Notes: generated from the letters alone by a model not told the origin. A DNA stretch of 64,000 nucleotides from Rhipicephalus microplus (GCF_043290135.1 NW_027464603.1:3635501-3699500), one strand, 5' to 3'; positions 1 to 13,621 are shown, counted from the stretch's first letter. Numbers and translations: made by a program.

Positions 1-2548
1 CTCCACAACTCGAAACTCCGCAACTACAAAATCCACAACTAGAAACTCCACAACTGGGAACTCCGCAACTAGAAAATGTACAACTAGAAACTCGAAAACT
101 AAAAACTCCAACTAGAAACTCCACAACTAGAAACTCCGCAACTAGAAACTCCACAGCTAGAAACTCCTCAACTAGACACTTCGCAACTAGAAACTTCACA
201 ACTAGACACTCCACAACTAGAAAACTCCGCAAATAGAAACTCCACCGCTAGACACTCAAAACTTGAGACTTCGCAACGACAGACCTCGCAACTAGAAACT
301 CTGCAACTAGAAACTGCACAGCTAGAAACTTGCAAATCGAAACTATGCAACTAAAACTCCGCAACTAGAAACTCCACAGCTAGAAACTCCACAACTAGAG
401 ACTCCACAACTACAAACTCCATGACTAGAAACTTCACAATTAGAAACTTCACAACTAGAAACTCCACAACTTGAGACTTTGCAACTAGAAACTCGGTAAC
501 TAGAAACTCAACAACTAGAAACTCCACAACTAGGAACTTCACAACTAGAAACTCCACAACTTGAAACACCACAACTAGATACTCTGCAACTACAAATCCC
601 AACACTAGAAACTCCACAACAAGGAACTCCATAACTAGAAACTCCGCAACTAGAAACTCCACAACTACAAACTCCATGACTAGAAACTTCACAATTAGAA
701 ACTCCACAAGTAGAAACTCCACAACTTGAGACTTTGCAACTAGAAACTCGGCAACTAGAAACTCAACAACTAGAAACTCCACAACTAGGAACTTCACAAC
801 TAGAAACTCCACAACTTGAAACACCACAACTAGATACCCCGCAACTACAATATCCAACACTAGAAACTCCACAACAAGAAACTCCATAACTAGAAACTCC
901 GCAACTAGAAACTCCACAACTACAGACTCCACAACTAGAAACTCCACAGCTAGAGACTCCACAACTAGAAACTCTACAACTAGAAACTCCACAACTACGA
1001 ACCTCACAACTAGAAACTCTACAAGTAGAAACTCCGCAACTAGGAACTCCACAGCTAGAAACTCCACAACTTGAGACTTTGCAACTAGAAACTCGGCAAC
1101 TAGAAACTCCACAACTAGAAACTCCACAGCTAGAGACTCCACAACTAGAAACTCTACAACTAGAAACTCCACAACTACGAACCTCACAACTAGAAACTGT
1201 ACAAGTAGAAACTCCACAACTTAGGACTTCGCAACTTTAAACTCCACAACTAGAAACTCCGCAACTAGAAACGCCACAGCTAGAAACTCCACAACTTGAG
1301 ACTTTGCAACTAGAAACTCGGCAACTAGAAACTCCACAACTAGAAACTCCACAACTAGAAACTCCACAACTAGAAACTCCAAAAATTGAAACACTACAAC
1401 TAGATACTCCGCAACTACAAATTCCACAACTTGAAAGACCACAACTAGAAACTCCGCAACTAGAGACTCCATAACTTGAAACACCACAACTAGATACTCC
1501 ACAGCTACAAATTCCACATCTAGAAACTCCAAATTTAGAAACTCCGCAACTAGAAACTCCGCAACTTTAAACTCCACAACTAGACACTCCATAACTAGGA
1601 ACTCCACAACAAGAAACTCCACAACTACAGACTCCACAACTACAAACTCCACAACTAGAAACTCCACAACTGGAAACTCCGCAACTAGAAACTCCGCAAC
1701 TAGAAACTCTACAACAAGAAATTCCACAACCGGAGACTCAACAACTTGAGACTTCGCAACTAGAAACTCGGCAACTAGAAACTCAACAACTAGAAACTCC
1801 ACAACTAGAAACTCCACAACTAGAAACTCCACAACTTGAAACACCACAACTAGATACTCCACAACTACAAATTCCACAACAAGAAACTCCAAATTTAGAA
1901 ACTCCGCAACTAGAAACTCCGCAACCTAAAACTCCACAACTAGAGACTCCATAACTAGGAACTCCACATCTAGAAACTCCACAACCACAGACTCCACAAC
2001 TACAAACTTCGCAACTAGAAACTCCACAACCAGAAACTCCGCAACTAGAAACTCCACAACTAGAAGTTCCACAGCCAGAGACTCAACAACTAGAAACTCC
2101 ACAACTAGAAACCCAGCAACTAGAAACTCCACAACTAGAAACTCAACACCTACAAATTCTACAACTTGAAACACCACAACTAGAAACGCAACAACGAGAA
2201 ACTCCACACCTAGAAACTCCGCAACTAGAAACTCCCCAACTAGAAACTCCACAACTAGAAACTATGCAACTAGAAACTCCGCAACTAGAAACTCCACAGC
2301 TAGAATGTCCACAACTAGAAACTCGGCAACTAGGAACTCTGCAACTAGAAACTCCAACGCTAGAAACTCCACAACTAGAAACTCCACAACTAGAGACCAC
2401 AACTAGAGACTCCGCAACTAGAAACTCCCCAGCTAGAAACTCCGCAACTAGAAACTCCGCAACTAGAAACTCCACAACTAGAGACTCCGCAACTATGAAC
2501 TCCACAACTTGAAACTCTGCAACTCGAAACTCTGCAACTAGAAAATTC
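1..2548. repeat. delta cassette, truncated by the window start
   Basis: The ruler point of this cassette would fall 25 bp before base 1, giving a full length near 2,574 bp. Its core carries the delta markers: ACTCCTCAACTAGACACTTC near 161-181, AAATAGAAACTCCACCGC near 231 and CGACAGACCTCGC near 276. Bases 1-2151 align without indel to 61850-64000, and bases up to about 1925 align to 49491, 54437 and 59383 onward. From about 1930 it leaves the 49-61 kb copies and follows only the copy at the window end. The remainder to 2548 resembles the end of the long body in alpha and beta cassettes. Confidence 0.85.
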
Positions 2549-4297
2549 CTAACTAGAAACTACACAACTACAATCTCCACAACTCGAAACTCCGCAACTA
2601 CAAAATCCACAACTAGAAACTCCACAACTGGGAACTCCGCAACTAGAAAATGTACAACTAGAAACTCGAAAACTAAAAACTCCAACTAGAAACTCCACAA
2701 CTAGGAACTCCGCAACTAGAAACTCCACAATTAGACAATTCGCAACTAGAAACTCCACAACTAGACACTCCACAACTAGAAAACTCCGCAACTAGAAACT
2801 CCACGACTAGACACTCAAAATTTGAGACTCCGCAACTACAGACTTCGCAACTAGAAACTCTGCAACTAGAAACTGCACAGCTAGAAACTTGCAACTCGAA
2901 ACTCTGCAACTAAAACTCTGCAACTAGAAACTTTACAGCTAGAAACTCCACAACTAGAAACTCCACAACTAGAAACTTCGCAACTAGAAACTCCACAGCT
3001 AGAAACTCCACAACTTGAGACTTTGCAACTAGAAACTCGTCAACTAGAAACTCCACAACTAGAAACTCCACAACTAGAAACTCCACAACTAGAAACTCCA
3101 CAAATTGAAACACCACAACTAGATACTCCACAACTACAAATTCCACAACTTGAAAGTCCACAACTAGAAACTCCGCAACTAGAAACTCCGCAACTAGAAA
3201 CTCCCCAACTAGAGACTCCATAACTTGAAACACCACAACTAGATACTCCACAGCTACAAATTCCACATCTACAAACTCCAAATTTAGAAACTCCGCAACT
3301 AGAAACTCCGCAACTTTAAACTCCACAACTAGACACTCCATAACTAGGAACTCCACAACAAGAATCTCCACAACTACAGACTCCACAACTACAAACTCCA
3401 CAACTAGAAACTCCACAACTGGAAACTCCGCCACTAGAAACTCCGCAACTAGAAACTCTACAACAAGAAATTCCACAACCGGAGACTCAACAACTTGAGA
3501 CTTCGCAACTAGAAACTCGGCAACTAGAAACTCAACAACTAGAAACTCCACAACTAGAAACTCCACAACTAGAAACTTCACAACTTGAAACACCACAACT
3601 AGATACTCCACAACTACAAATTCCACAACAAGAAACTCCAAATTTAGAAACTCCGCAACTAGAAACTCCGCAACCTAAAACTCCACAACTAGAGACTCCA
3701 TAACTAGGAACTCCACATCTAGAAACTCCACAACTACAGACTCCACAACTACAAACTTCGCAACTAGAAACTCCACAACCAGAAACTCCGCAACTAGAAA
3801 CTCCACAACTAGAAGTTCCACAACCAGAGACTCAACAACTAGAAACCCAGCAACTAGAAACTCCATAACTAGAAACTCAACACCTACAAATTCTACAACT
3901 TGAAACACCACAACTAGAAACGCAACAACGAGAAACTCCACACCTAGAAACTCCGCAACTAGAAACTCCCCAACTAGAAACTCCACAACTAGAAACTATG
4001 CAACTAGAAACTGCGCAACTAGAAACTCCACAGCTAGAACGTCCGCAACTAGAAACTCTGCAACTAGGAACTCTGCAACTAGAAACTCCAACGCTAGAAA
4101 CTCCACAACTAGAAACTCCACAACTAGAAACTCCACAACTAGAGACCACAACTAGAGACTCCGCAACTAGAAACTCCCCAGCTAGAAACTCCTCAACTAG
4201 AAACTCCGCAACTAGAAACTCCACAACTAGAGACTCCGCAACTGTGAACTCCACAACTTGAAACTCTGCAACTCGAAACTCTGCAACTAGAAAATTC
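2549..4297. repeat. Cassette of 1,749 bp, zeta core
   Basis: This core is unlike the others: it combines AAAACTCCGC with the single-copy variant CTCAAAATTTGAGAC at about 2814-2828. The body is the long type found at 11858 and 14786, shorter by exactly one monomer (15 bp). It lies outside the large duplication. Confidence 0.85.
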
Positions 4298-5671
4298 CTA
4301 ACTAGAAACTACACAACTACAATCTCCACAACTCGAAACTCCGCAACTACAAAATCCACAACTAGAAACTCCACAACTGGGAACTCCGCAACTAGAAAAT
4401 GTACAACTAGAAACTCTAAAACTAAAAACTCCAACTAGAAACTCCACAACTAGAAACTCCGCAACTAGAAACTCCACAACTAGACAATTCGCAACTAGAA
4501 ACTCCACAACTAGACACTCCACAACTAGAAAACTGCGCAACTAGAAACTCCACGACTAGACACTCAAAACTTGAGACTCCGCAACTACAGACTTCGCAAC
4601 TAGAAACTCTGCAACTAGAAACTGCACAGCTAGAAACTTGCAACTCGAAACTCTACAACTAAAACTCCGCAACTAGAAACTTTACAGCTAGAAACTCCAC
4701 AACTAGAAACTCCACAACTAGAAACTCCGCAACTAGAAACTCCACAGCAAGAAACTCCACAACTTGAGACTTTGCAACTAGAAACTCGTCAACTAGAAAC
4801 TCCACAACTAGAAACTCCACAACTAGAAACTCCACAACTAGAAACTCCACAAATTGAAACACCACAACTAGATACTCCACAACTACAAATTCCACAAATT
4901 GAAAGTCCACAACTAGAAACTCCGCAACTAGAAACTCCGCAACTAGAAACTCCCCAACTAGAGACTCCATAACTTGAAACACCACAACTAGATACTCCAC
5001 AGCTACAAATTCCACATCTAGAAACTCCAAATTTAGAAACTCCGCAACTAGAAACTCCGCAACTTTAAACTCCACAACTAGACACTCCATAACTAGGAAC
5101 TCCACAACAAGAAACTCCACAACTACAGACTCCACAACTACAAACTCCACAACTAGAAACTCCACAACTGGAAACTCCGCAACCAGAAACTCCGCAACTA
5201 GAAACTCCACAACTAGAAGTTCCACAGCCAGAGACTCAACAACTAGAAACTCCACAACTAGAAACTCAACACCTACAAATTCTACAACTTGAAACACCAC
5301 AACTAGAAACGCAACAACGAGAAACTCCACACCTAGAAACTCCGCAACTAGAAACTCCCCAACTAGAAACTCCACAACTAGAAACTATGCAACTAGAAAC
5401 TCCGCAACTAGAAACTCCACAGCTAGAACGTCCACAACTAGAAACTCGGCAACTAGGAACTCTGCAACTAGAAACTCCAACGCTAGAAACTCCACAACTA
5501 GAAACTCCACAACTAGAGACCACAACTAGAGACTCCGCAACTAGAAACTCCCCAGCTAGAAACTCCTCAACTAGAAACTCCGCAACTAGAAACTCCACAA
5601 CTAGAGACTCCGCAACTGTGAACTCCACAACTTGAAACTCTGCAACTCGAAACTCTGCAACTAGAAAATTC
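4298..5671. repeat. Cassette of 1,374 bp, alpha core
   Basis: The alpha core is recognised by CTCTAAAACTAAAAAC and by AAAACTGCGC. Off-length monomers are at 4421-4433 (13 bp), 4524-4539 (16 bp), 4555-4568 (14 bp), 4629-4642 (14 bp) and 4658-4671 (14 bp), with a 13-mer at 4138-4150 just upstream of the ruler point. The body is the 1,404-bp type minus two monomers. Confidence 0.85.
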
Positions 5672-7360
5672 CTAACTAGAAACTACACAACTACAATCTC
5701 CACAACTCGAAACTCCGCAACTACAAAATCCACAACTAGAAACTCCACAACTGGGAACTCCGCAACTAGAAAATGTACAACTAGAAACTCTAAAACTAAA
5801 AACTCCAACTAGAAACTCCACAACTAGAAACTCCGCAACTAGAAACTCCACAACTAGACAATTCGCAACTAGAAACTCCACAACTAGACACTCCACAACT
5901 AGAAAACTGCGCAACTAGAAACTCCACGACTAGACACTCAAAACTTGAGACTCCGCAACTACAGACTTCGCAACTAGAAACTCTGCAACTAGAAACTGCA
6001 CAGCTAGAAACTTGCAACTCGAAACTCTACAACTAAAACTCCGCAACTAGAAACTTTACAGCTAGAAACTCCACAACTAGAAACTCCACAACTAGAAACT
6101 CCGCAACTAGAAACTCCACAGCAAGAAACTCCACAACTTGAGACTTTGCAACTAGAAACTCGTCAACTAGAAACTCCACAACTAGAAACTCCACAACTAG
6201 AAACTCCACAACTAGAAACTCCACAAATTGAAACACCACAACTAGATACTCCACAACTACAAATTCCACAAATTGAAAGTCCACAACTAGAAACTCCGCA
6301 ACTAGAAACTCCGCAACTAGAAACTCCCCAACTAGAGACTCCATAACTTGAAACACCACAACTAGATACTCCACAGCTACAAATTCCACATCTAGAAACT
6401 CCAAATTTAGAAACTCCGCAACTAGAAACTCCGCAACTTTAAACTCCACAACTAGACACTCCATAACTAGGAACTCCACAACAAGAAACTCCACAACTAC
6501 AGACTCCACAACTACAAACTCCACAACTAGAAACTCCACAACTGGAAACTCCGCAACTAGAAACTCCGCAACTAGAAACTCTACAATAAGAAATTCCACA
6601 ACCGCAGACTCAACAACTTGAGACTTCGCAACTAGAAACTCGGCAACTAGAAACTCAACAACTAGAAACTCAACACCTACAAATTCTACAACTTGAAACA
6701 CCACAACTAGAAACGCAACAACGAGAAACTCCACACCTAGAAACTCCGCAACTAGAAACTCCCCAACTAGAAACTCCACAACTAGAAACTCCACAACTAC
6801 AGACTCCACAACTACAAACTTCGCAACTAGAAACTCCACAACCAGAAACTCCGCAACTAGAAACTCCACAACTAGAAGTTCCACAACCAGAGACTCAACA
6901 ACTAGAAACCCAGCAACTAGAAACTCCATAACTAGAAACTCAACACCTACAAATTCTACAACTTGAAACACCACAACTAGAAACGCAACAACGAGAAACT
7001 CCACACCTAGAAACTCCGCAACTAGAAACTCCCCAACTAGAAACTCCACAACTAGAAACTATGCAACTAGAAACTGCGCAACTAGAAACTCCACAGCTAG
7101 AACGTCCGCAACTAGAAACTCTGCAACTAGGAACTCTGCAACTAGAAACTCCAACGCTAGAAACTCCACAACTAGAAACTCCACAACTAGAAACTCCACA
7201 ACTAGAGACCACAACTAGAGACTCCGCAACTAGAAACTCCCCAGCTAGAAACTCCTCAACTAGAAACTCCGCAACTAGAAACTCCACAACTAGAGACTCC
7301 GCAACTGTGAACTCCACAACTTGAAACTCTGCAACTCGAAACTCTGCAACTAGAAAATTC
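5672..7360. repeat. Cassette of 1,689 bp, alpha core
   Basis: Its body has two successive runs of the CCATCTAG to CCTAGAAACTCC type monomers. It carries the private variant CAACCGCAGACTC near 6599, where most copies read CAACCGGAGACTC. Its counterpart is 27644. Confidence 0.85.
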
Positions 7361-8764
7361 CTAACTAGAAACTACACAACTACAATCTCCACAACTCGAA
7401 ACTCCGCAACTACAAAATCCACAACTAGAAACTCCACAACTGGGAACTCCGCAACTAGAAAATGTACAACTAGAAACTCTAAAACTAAAAACTCCAACTA
7501 GAAACTCCACAACTAGAAACTCCGCAACTAGAAACTCCACAACTAGACAATTCGCAACTAGAAACTCCACAACTAGACACTCCACAACTAGAAAACTGCG
7601 CAACTAGAAACTCCACGACTAGACACTCAAAACTTGAGACTCCGCAACTACAGACTTCGCAACTAGAAACTCTGCAACTAGAAACTGCACAGCTAGAAAC
7701 TTGCAACTCGAAACTCTACAACTAAAACTCCGCAACTAGAAACTTTACAGCTAGAAACTCCACAACTAGAAACTCCACAACTAGAAACTCCGCAACTAGA
7801 AACTCCACAGCAAGAAACTCCACAACTTGAGACTTTGCAACTAGAAACTCGTCAACTAGAAACTCCACAACTAGAAACTCCACAACTAGAAACTCCACAA
7901 CTAGAAACTCCACAAATTGAAACACCACAACTAGATACTCCACAACTACAAATTCCACAAATTGAAAGTCCACAACTAGAAACTCCGCAACTAGAAACTC
8001 CGCAACTAGAAACTCCCCAACTAGAGACTCCATAACTTGAAACACCACAACTAGATACTCCACAGCTACAAATTCCACATCTAGAAACTCCAAATTTAGA
8101 AACTCCGCAACTAGAAACTCCGCAACTTTAAACTCCACAACTAGACACTCCATAACTAGGAACTCCACAACAAGAAACTCCACAACTACAGACTCCACAA
8201 CTACAAACTCCACAACTAGAAACTCCACAACTGGAAACTCCGCAACCAGAAACTCCGCAACTAGAAACTCCACAACTAGAAGTTCCACAGCCAGAGACTC
8301 AACAACTAGAAACTCCACAACTAGAAACCCAGCAACTAGAAACTCCACAACTAGAAACTCAACACCTACAAATTCTACAACTTGAAACACCACAACTAGA
8401 AACGCAACAACGAGAAACTCCACACCTAGAAACTCCGCAACTAGAAACTCCCCAACTAGAAACTCCACAACTAGAAACTATGCAACTAGAAACTCCGCAA
8501 CTAGAAACTCCACAGCTAGAACGTCCACAACTAGAAACTCGGCAACTAGGAACTCTGCAACTAGAAACTCCAACGCTAGAAACTCCACAACTAGAAACTC
8601 CACAACTAGAGACCACAACTAGAGACTCCGCAACTAGAAACTCCCCAGCTAGAAACTCCTCAACTAGAAACTCCGCAAATAGAAACTCCACAACTAGAGA
8701 CTCCGCAACTGTGAACTCCACAACTTGAAACTCTGCAACTCGAAACTCTGCAACTAGAAAATTC
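7361..8764. repeat. Cassette of 1,404 bp, alpha core
   Basis: This is the reference alpha length. Net off-length monomers sum to minus 6, which explains why 1,404 leaves a remainder of 9 on division by 15. A private CGCAAATAGAAAC sits near 8675. The counterpart is 29333. Confidence 0.85.
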
Positions 8765-10453
8765 CTAACTAGAAACTACACAACTACAATCTCCACAACT
8801 CGAAACTCCGCAACTACAAAATCCACAACTAGAAACTCCACAACTGGGAACTCCGCAACTAGAAAATGTACAACTAGAAACTCTAAAACTAAAAACTCCA
8901 ACTAGAAACTCCACAACTAGAAACTCCGCAACTAGAAACTCCACAACTAGACAATTCGCAACTAGAAACTCCACAACTAGACACTCCACAACTAGAAAAC
9001 TGCGCAACTAGAAACTCCACGACTAGACACTCAAAACTTGAGACTCCGCAACTACAGACTTCGCAACTAGAAACTCTGCAACTAGAAACTGCACAGCTAG
9101 AAACTTGCAACTCGAAACTCTACAACTAAAACTCCGCAACTAGAAACTTTACAGCTAGAAACTCCACAACTAGAAACTCCACAACTAGAAACTCCGCAAC
9201 TAGAAACTCCACAGCAAGAAACTCCACAACTTGAGACTTTGCAACTAGAAACTCGTCAACTAGAAACTCCACAACTAGAAACTCCACAACTAGAAACTCC
9301 ACAACTAGAAACTCCACAAATTGAAACACCACAACTAGATACTCCACAACTACAAATTCCACAAATTGAAAGTCCACAACTAGAAACTCCGCAACTAGAA
9401 ACTCCGCAACTCGAAACTCCCCAACTAGAGACTCCATAACTTGAAACACCACAACTATATACTCCACAGCTACAAATTCCACATCTAGAAACTCCAAATT
9501 TAGAAACTCCGCAACTAGAAACTCCGCAACTTTAAACTCCACAACTAGACACTCCATAACTAGGAACTCCACAACAAGAAACTCCACAACTACAGACTCC
9601 ACAACTACAAACTCCACAACTAGAAACTCCACAACTGGAAACTCCGCAACTAGAAACTCCGCAACTAGAAACTCTACAATAAGAAATTCCACAACCGGAG
9701 ACTCAACAACTTGAGACTTCGCAACTAGAAACTCGGCAACTAGAAACTCAACAACTAGAAACTCAACACCTACAAATTCTACAACTTGAAACACCACAAC
9801 TAGAAACGCAACAACGAGAAACTCCACACCTAGAAACTCCGCAACTAGAAACTCCCCAACTAGAAACTCCACAACTAGAAACTCCACAACTACAGACTCC
9901 ACAACTACAAACTTCGCAACTAGAAACTCCACAACCAGAAACTCCGCAACTAGAAACTCCACAACTAGAAGTTCCACAACCAGAGACTCAACAACTAGAA
10001 ACCCAGCAACTAGAAACTCCATAAATAGAAACTCAACACCTACAAATTCTACAACTTGAAACACCACAACTAGAAACGCAACAACGAGAAACTCCACACC
10101 TAGAAACTCCGCAACTAGAAACTCCCCAACTAGAAACTCCACAACTAGAAACTATGCAACTAGAAACTGCGCAACTAGAAACTCCACAGCTAGAACGTCC
10201 GCAACTAGAAACTCTGCAACTAGGAACTCTGCAACTAGAAACTCCAACGCTAGAAACTCCACAACTAGAAACTCCACAACTAGAAACTCCACAACTAGAG
10301 ACCACAACTAGAGACTCCGCAACTAGAAACTCCCCAGCTAGAAACTCCTCAACTAGAAACTCCGCAACTAGAAACTCCACAACTAGAGACTCCGCAACTG
10401 TGAACTCCACAACTTGAAACTCTGCAACTCGAAACTCTGCAACTAGAAAATTC
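8765..10453. repeat. Cassette of 1,689 bp, alpha core, absent from second large copy
   Basis: This is the only cassette of the first large block with no partner in the second; its length equals the change of offset from 21,972 to 20,283 bp. Confidence 0.85.
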
Positions 10454-11857
10454 CTAACTAGAAACTACACAACTACAATCTCCACAACTCGAAACTCCGC
10501 AACTACAAAATCCACAACTAGAAACTCCACAACTGGGAACTCCGCAACTAGAAAATGTACAACTAGAAACTCTAAAACTAAAAACTCCAACTAGAAACTC
10601 CACAACTAGAAACTCCGCAACTAGAAACTCCACAACTAGACAATTCGCAACTAGAAACTCCACAACTAGACACTCCACAACTAGAAAACTGCGCAACTAG
10701 AAACTCCACGACTAGACACTCAAAACTTGAGACTCCGCAACTACAGACTTCGCAACTAGAAACTCTGCAACTAGAAACTGCACAGCTAGAAACTTGCAAC
10801 TCGAAACTCTACAACTAAAACTCCGCAACTAGAAACTTTACAGCTAGAAACTCCACAACTAGAAACTCCACAACTAGAAACTCCGCAACTAGAAACTCCA
10901 CAGCAAGAAACTCCACAACTTGAGACTTTGCAACTAGAAACTCGTCAACTAGAAACTCCACAACTAGAAACTCCACAACTAGAAACTCCACAACTAGAAA
11001 CTCCACAAATTGAAACACCACAACTAGATACTCCACAACTACAAATTCCACAAATTGAAAGTCCACAACTAGAAACTCCGCAACTAGAAACTCCGCAACT
11101 AGAAACTCCCCAACTAGAGACTCCATAACTTGAAACACCACAACTAGATACTCCACAGCTACAAATTCCACATCTAGAAACTCCAAATTTAGAAACTCCG
11201 CAACTAGAAACTCCGCAACTTTAAACTCCACAACTAGACACTCCATAACTAGGAACTCCACAACAAGAAACTCCACAACTACAGACTCCACAACTACAAA
11301 CTCCACAACTAGAAACTCCACAACTGGAAACTCCGCAACCAGAAACTCCGCAACTAGAAACTCTACAACTAGAAGTTCCACAGCCAGAGACTCAACAACT
11401 AGAAACTCCACAACTAGAAACCCAGCAACTAGAAACTCCACAACTAGAAACTCAACACCTACAAATTCTACAACTTGAAACACCACAACTAGAAACGCAA
11501 CAACGAGAAACTCCACACCTAGAAACTCCGCAACTAGAAACTCCCCAACTAGAAACTCCACAACTAGAAACTATGCAACTAGAAACTCCGCAACTAGAAA
11601 CTCCACAGCTAGAACGTCCACAACTAGAAACTCGGCAACTAGGAACTCTGCAACTAGAAACTCCAACGCTAGAAACTCCACAACTAGAAACTCCACAACT
11701 AGAGACCACAACGAGAGACTCCGCAACTAGAAACTCCCCAGCTAGAAACTCCTCAACTAGAAACTCCGCAACTAGAAACTCCACAACTAGAGACTCCGCA
11801 ACTGTGAACTCCACAACTTGAAACTCTGCAACTCGAAACTCTGCAACTAGAAAATTC
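10454..11857. repeat. Cassette of 1,404 bp, alpha core
   Basis: The counterpart is 30737. A private change gives CCACAACGAGAGAC near 11708, replacing ACAACTAGAGAC. Confidence 0.85.
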
Positions 11858-13621
11858 CTAACTAGAAACTACACAACTACAATCTCCACAACTCGAAACT
11901 CCGCAACTACAAAATCCACAACTAGAAACTCCACAACTGGGAACTCCGCAACTAGAAAATGTACAACTAGAAACTCTAAAACTAAAAACTCCAACTAGAA
12001 ACTCCACAACTAGAAACTCCGCAACTAGAAACTCCACAACTAGACAATTCGCAACTAGAAACTCCACAACTAGACACTCCACAACTAGAAAACTGCGCAA
12101 CTAGAAACTCCACGACTAGACACTCAAAACTTGAGACTCCGCAACTACAGACTTCGCAACTAGAAACTCTGCAACTAGAAACTGCACAGCTAGAAACTTG
12201 CAACTCGAAACTCTACAACTAAAACTCCGCAACTAGAAACTTTACAGCTAGAAACTCCACAACTAGAAACTCCACAACTAGAAACTCCGCAACTAGAAAC
12301 TCCACAGCAAGAAACTCCACAACTTGAGACTTTGCAACTAGAAACTCGTCAACTAGAAACTCCACAACTAGAAACTCCACAACTAGAAACTCCACAACTA
12401 GAAACTCCACAAATTGAAACACCACAACTAGATACTCCACAACTACAAATTCCACAAATTGAAAGTCCACAACTAGAAACTCCGCAACTAGAAACTCCGC
12501 AACTAGAAACTCCCCAACTAGAGACTCCATAACTTGAAACACCACAACTAGATACTCCACAGCTACAAATTCCACATCTAGAAACTCCAAATTTAGAAAC
12601 TCCGCAACTAGAAACTCCGCAACTTTAAACTCCACAACTAGACACTCCATAACTAGGAACTCCACAACAAGAAACTCCACAACTACAGACTCCACAACTA
12701 CAAACTCCACAACTAGAAACTCCACAACTGGAAACTCCGCAACTAGAAACTCCGCAACTAGAAACTCTACAATAAGAAATTCCACAACCGGAGACTCAAC
12801 AACTTGAGACTTCGCAACTAGAAACTCGGCAACTAGAAACTCAACAACTAGAAACTCCACAACTAGAAACTCCACAACTAGAAACTCCACAACTTGAAAC
12901 ACCACAACTAGATACTCCACAACTACAAATTCCACAACAAGAAACTCCAAATTTAGAAACTCCGCAACTAGAAACTCCGCAACCTAAAACTCCACAACTA
13001 GAGACTCCATAACTAGGAACTCCACATCTAGAAACTCCACAACTAAAGACTCCACAACTACAAACTTCGCAACTAGAAACTCCACAACCAGAAACTCCGC
13101 AACTAGAAACTCCACAACTAGAAGTTCCACAACCAGAGACTCAACAACTAGAAACTCCACAACTAGAAACCCAGCAACTAGAAACTCCACAACTAGAAAC
13201 TCAACACCTACAAATTCTACAACTTGAAACACCACAACTAGAAACGCAACAACGAGAAACTCCACACCTAGAAACTCCGCAACTAGAAACTCCCCAACTA
13301 GAAACTCCACAACTAGAAACTATGCAACTAGAAACTCCGCAACTAGAAACTCCACAGCTAGAACGTCCGCAACTAGAAACTCTGCAACTAGCAACTCTGC
13401 AACTAGAAACTCCAACGCTAGAAACTCCACAACTAGAAACTCCACAACTATAAACTCCACAACTAGAGACCACAACTAGAGACTCCGCCACTAGAAACTC
13501 CCCAGCTAGAAACTCCGCAACTAGAAACTCCGCAACTAGAAACTCCACAACTAGAGACTCCGCAACTATGAACTCCACAACTTGAAACTCTGCAACTCGA
13601 AACTCTGCAACTAGAAAATTC
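11858..13621. repeat. Cassette of 1,764 bp, alpha core, long body
   Basis: The alpha core is joined to the long body (1,404-type plus 24 monomers net). The body from 12216 onward is the first part of the 5,883-bp tetramer. A private GACTCCGCCACTAG lies near 13482. Confidence 0.85.

Larger units (their letters stand above)
5672..8764. repeat. 3,093-bp two-cassette unit, copy 1
   Basis: This is a cassette of 1,689 bp followed by one of 1,404 bp, both with alpha cores. The same pair follows directly at 8765. The 1,689-bp body equals the 1,404-bp body plus 19 monomers (285 bp); the insert repeats a stretch with CAACACCTACAAATTCTAC, seen at about 6668 and again at about 6938. Confidence 0.88.
8765..11857. 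repeat. 3,093-bp two-cassette unit, copy 2
   Basis: The 1,689 then 1,404 bp order of the preceding unit is repeated. Small private differences are visible, for example AACTATATACTCC near 9455 where the other copy has AACTAGATACTCC, and CCATAAATAG near 10020. The second half (10454-11857) has a counterpart at 30737; the 1,689-bp half has none in the second large copy. Confidence 0.88.

Noticed and set aside
168..2505. Cysteine-rich SSCGV-type frames resembling keratin-associated or secreted Cys-rich proteins
   Set aside because: The pattern comes from the minus-strand frame TGT GGA GTT TCT AGT of the monomer. Composition alone mimics such proteins.
2580..2610. CENP-B box on the minus strand where CTCGAAACTCCGCAAC gives TTCG
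   Set aside because: The TTCG part is present, but the required central A and the CGGG of the box are not in place.
6033..7049. Long minus-strand open frame of 338 codons made of VVEFL-like pentapeptides (with similar ones at 9126, 28005, 47866 and elsewhere)
   Set aside because: It is the direct translation of the satellite in an open frame. There is no non-repeat start, domain or terminus; other frames of the same DNA are open too; and it is broken by stops at each change of monomer type.
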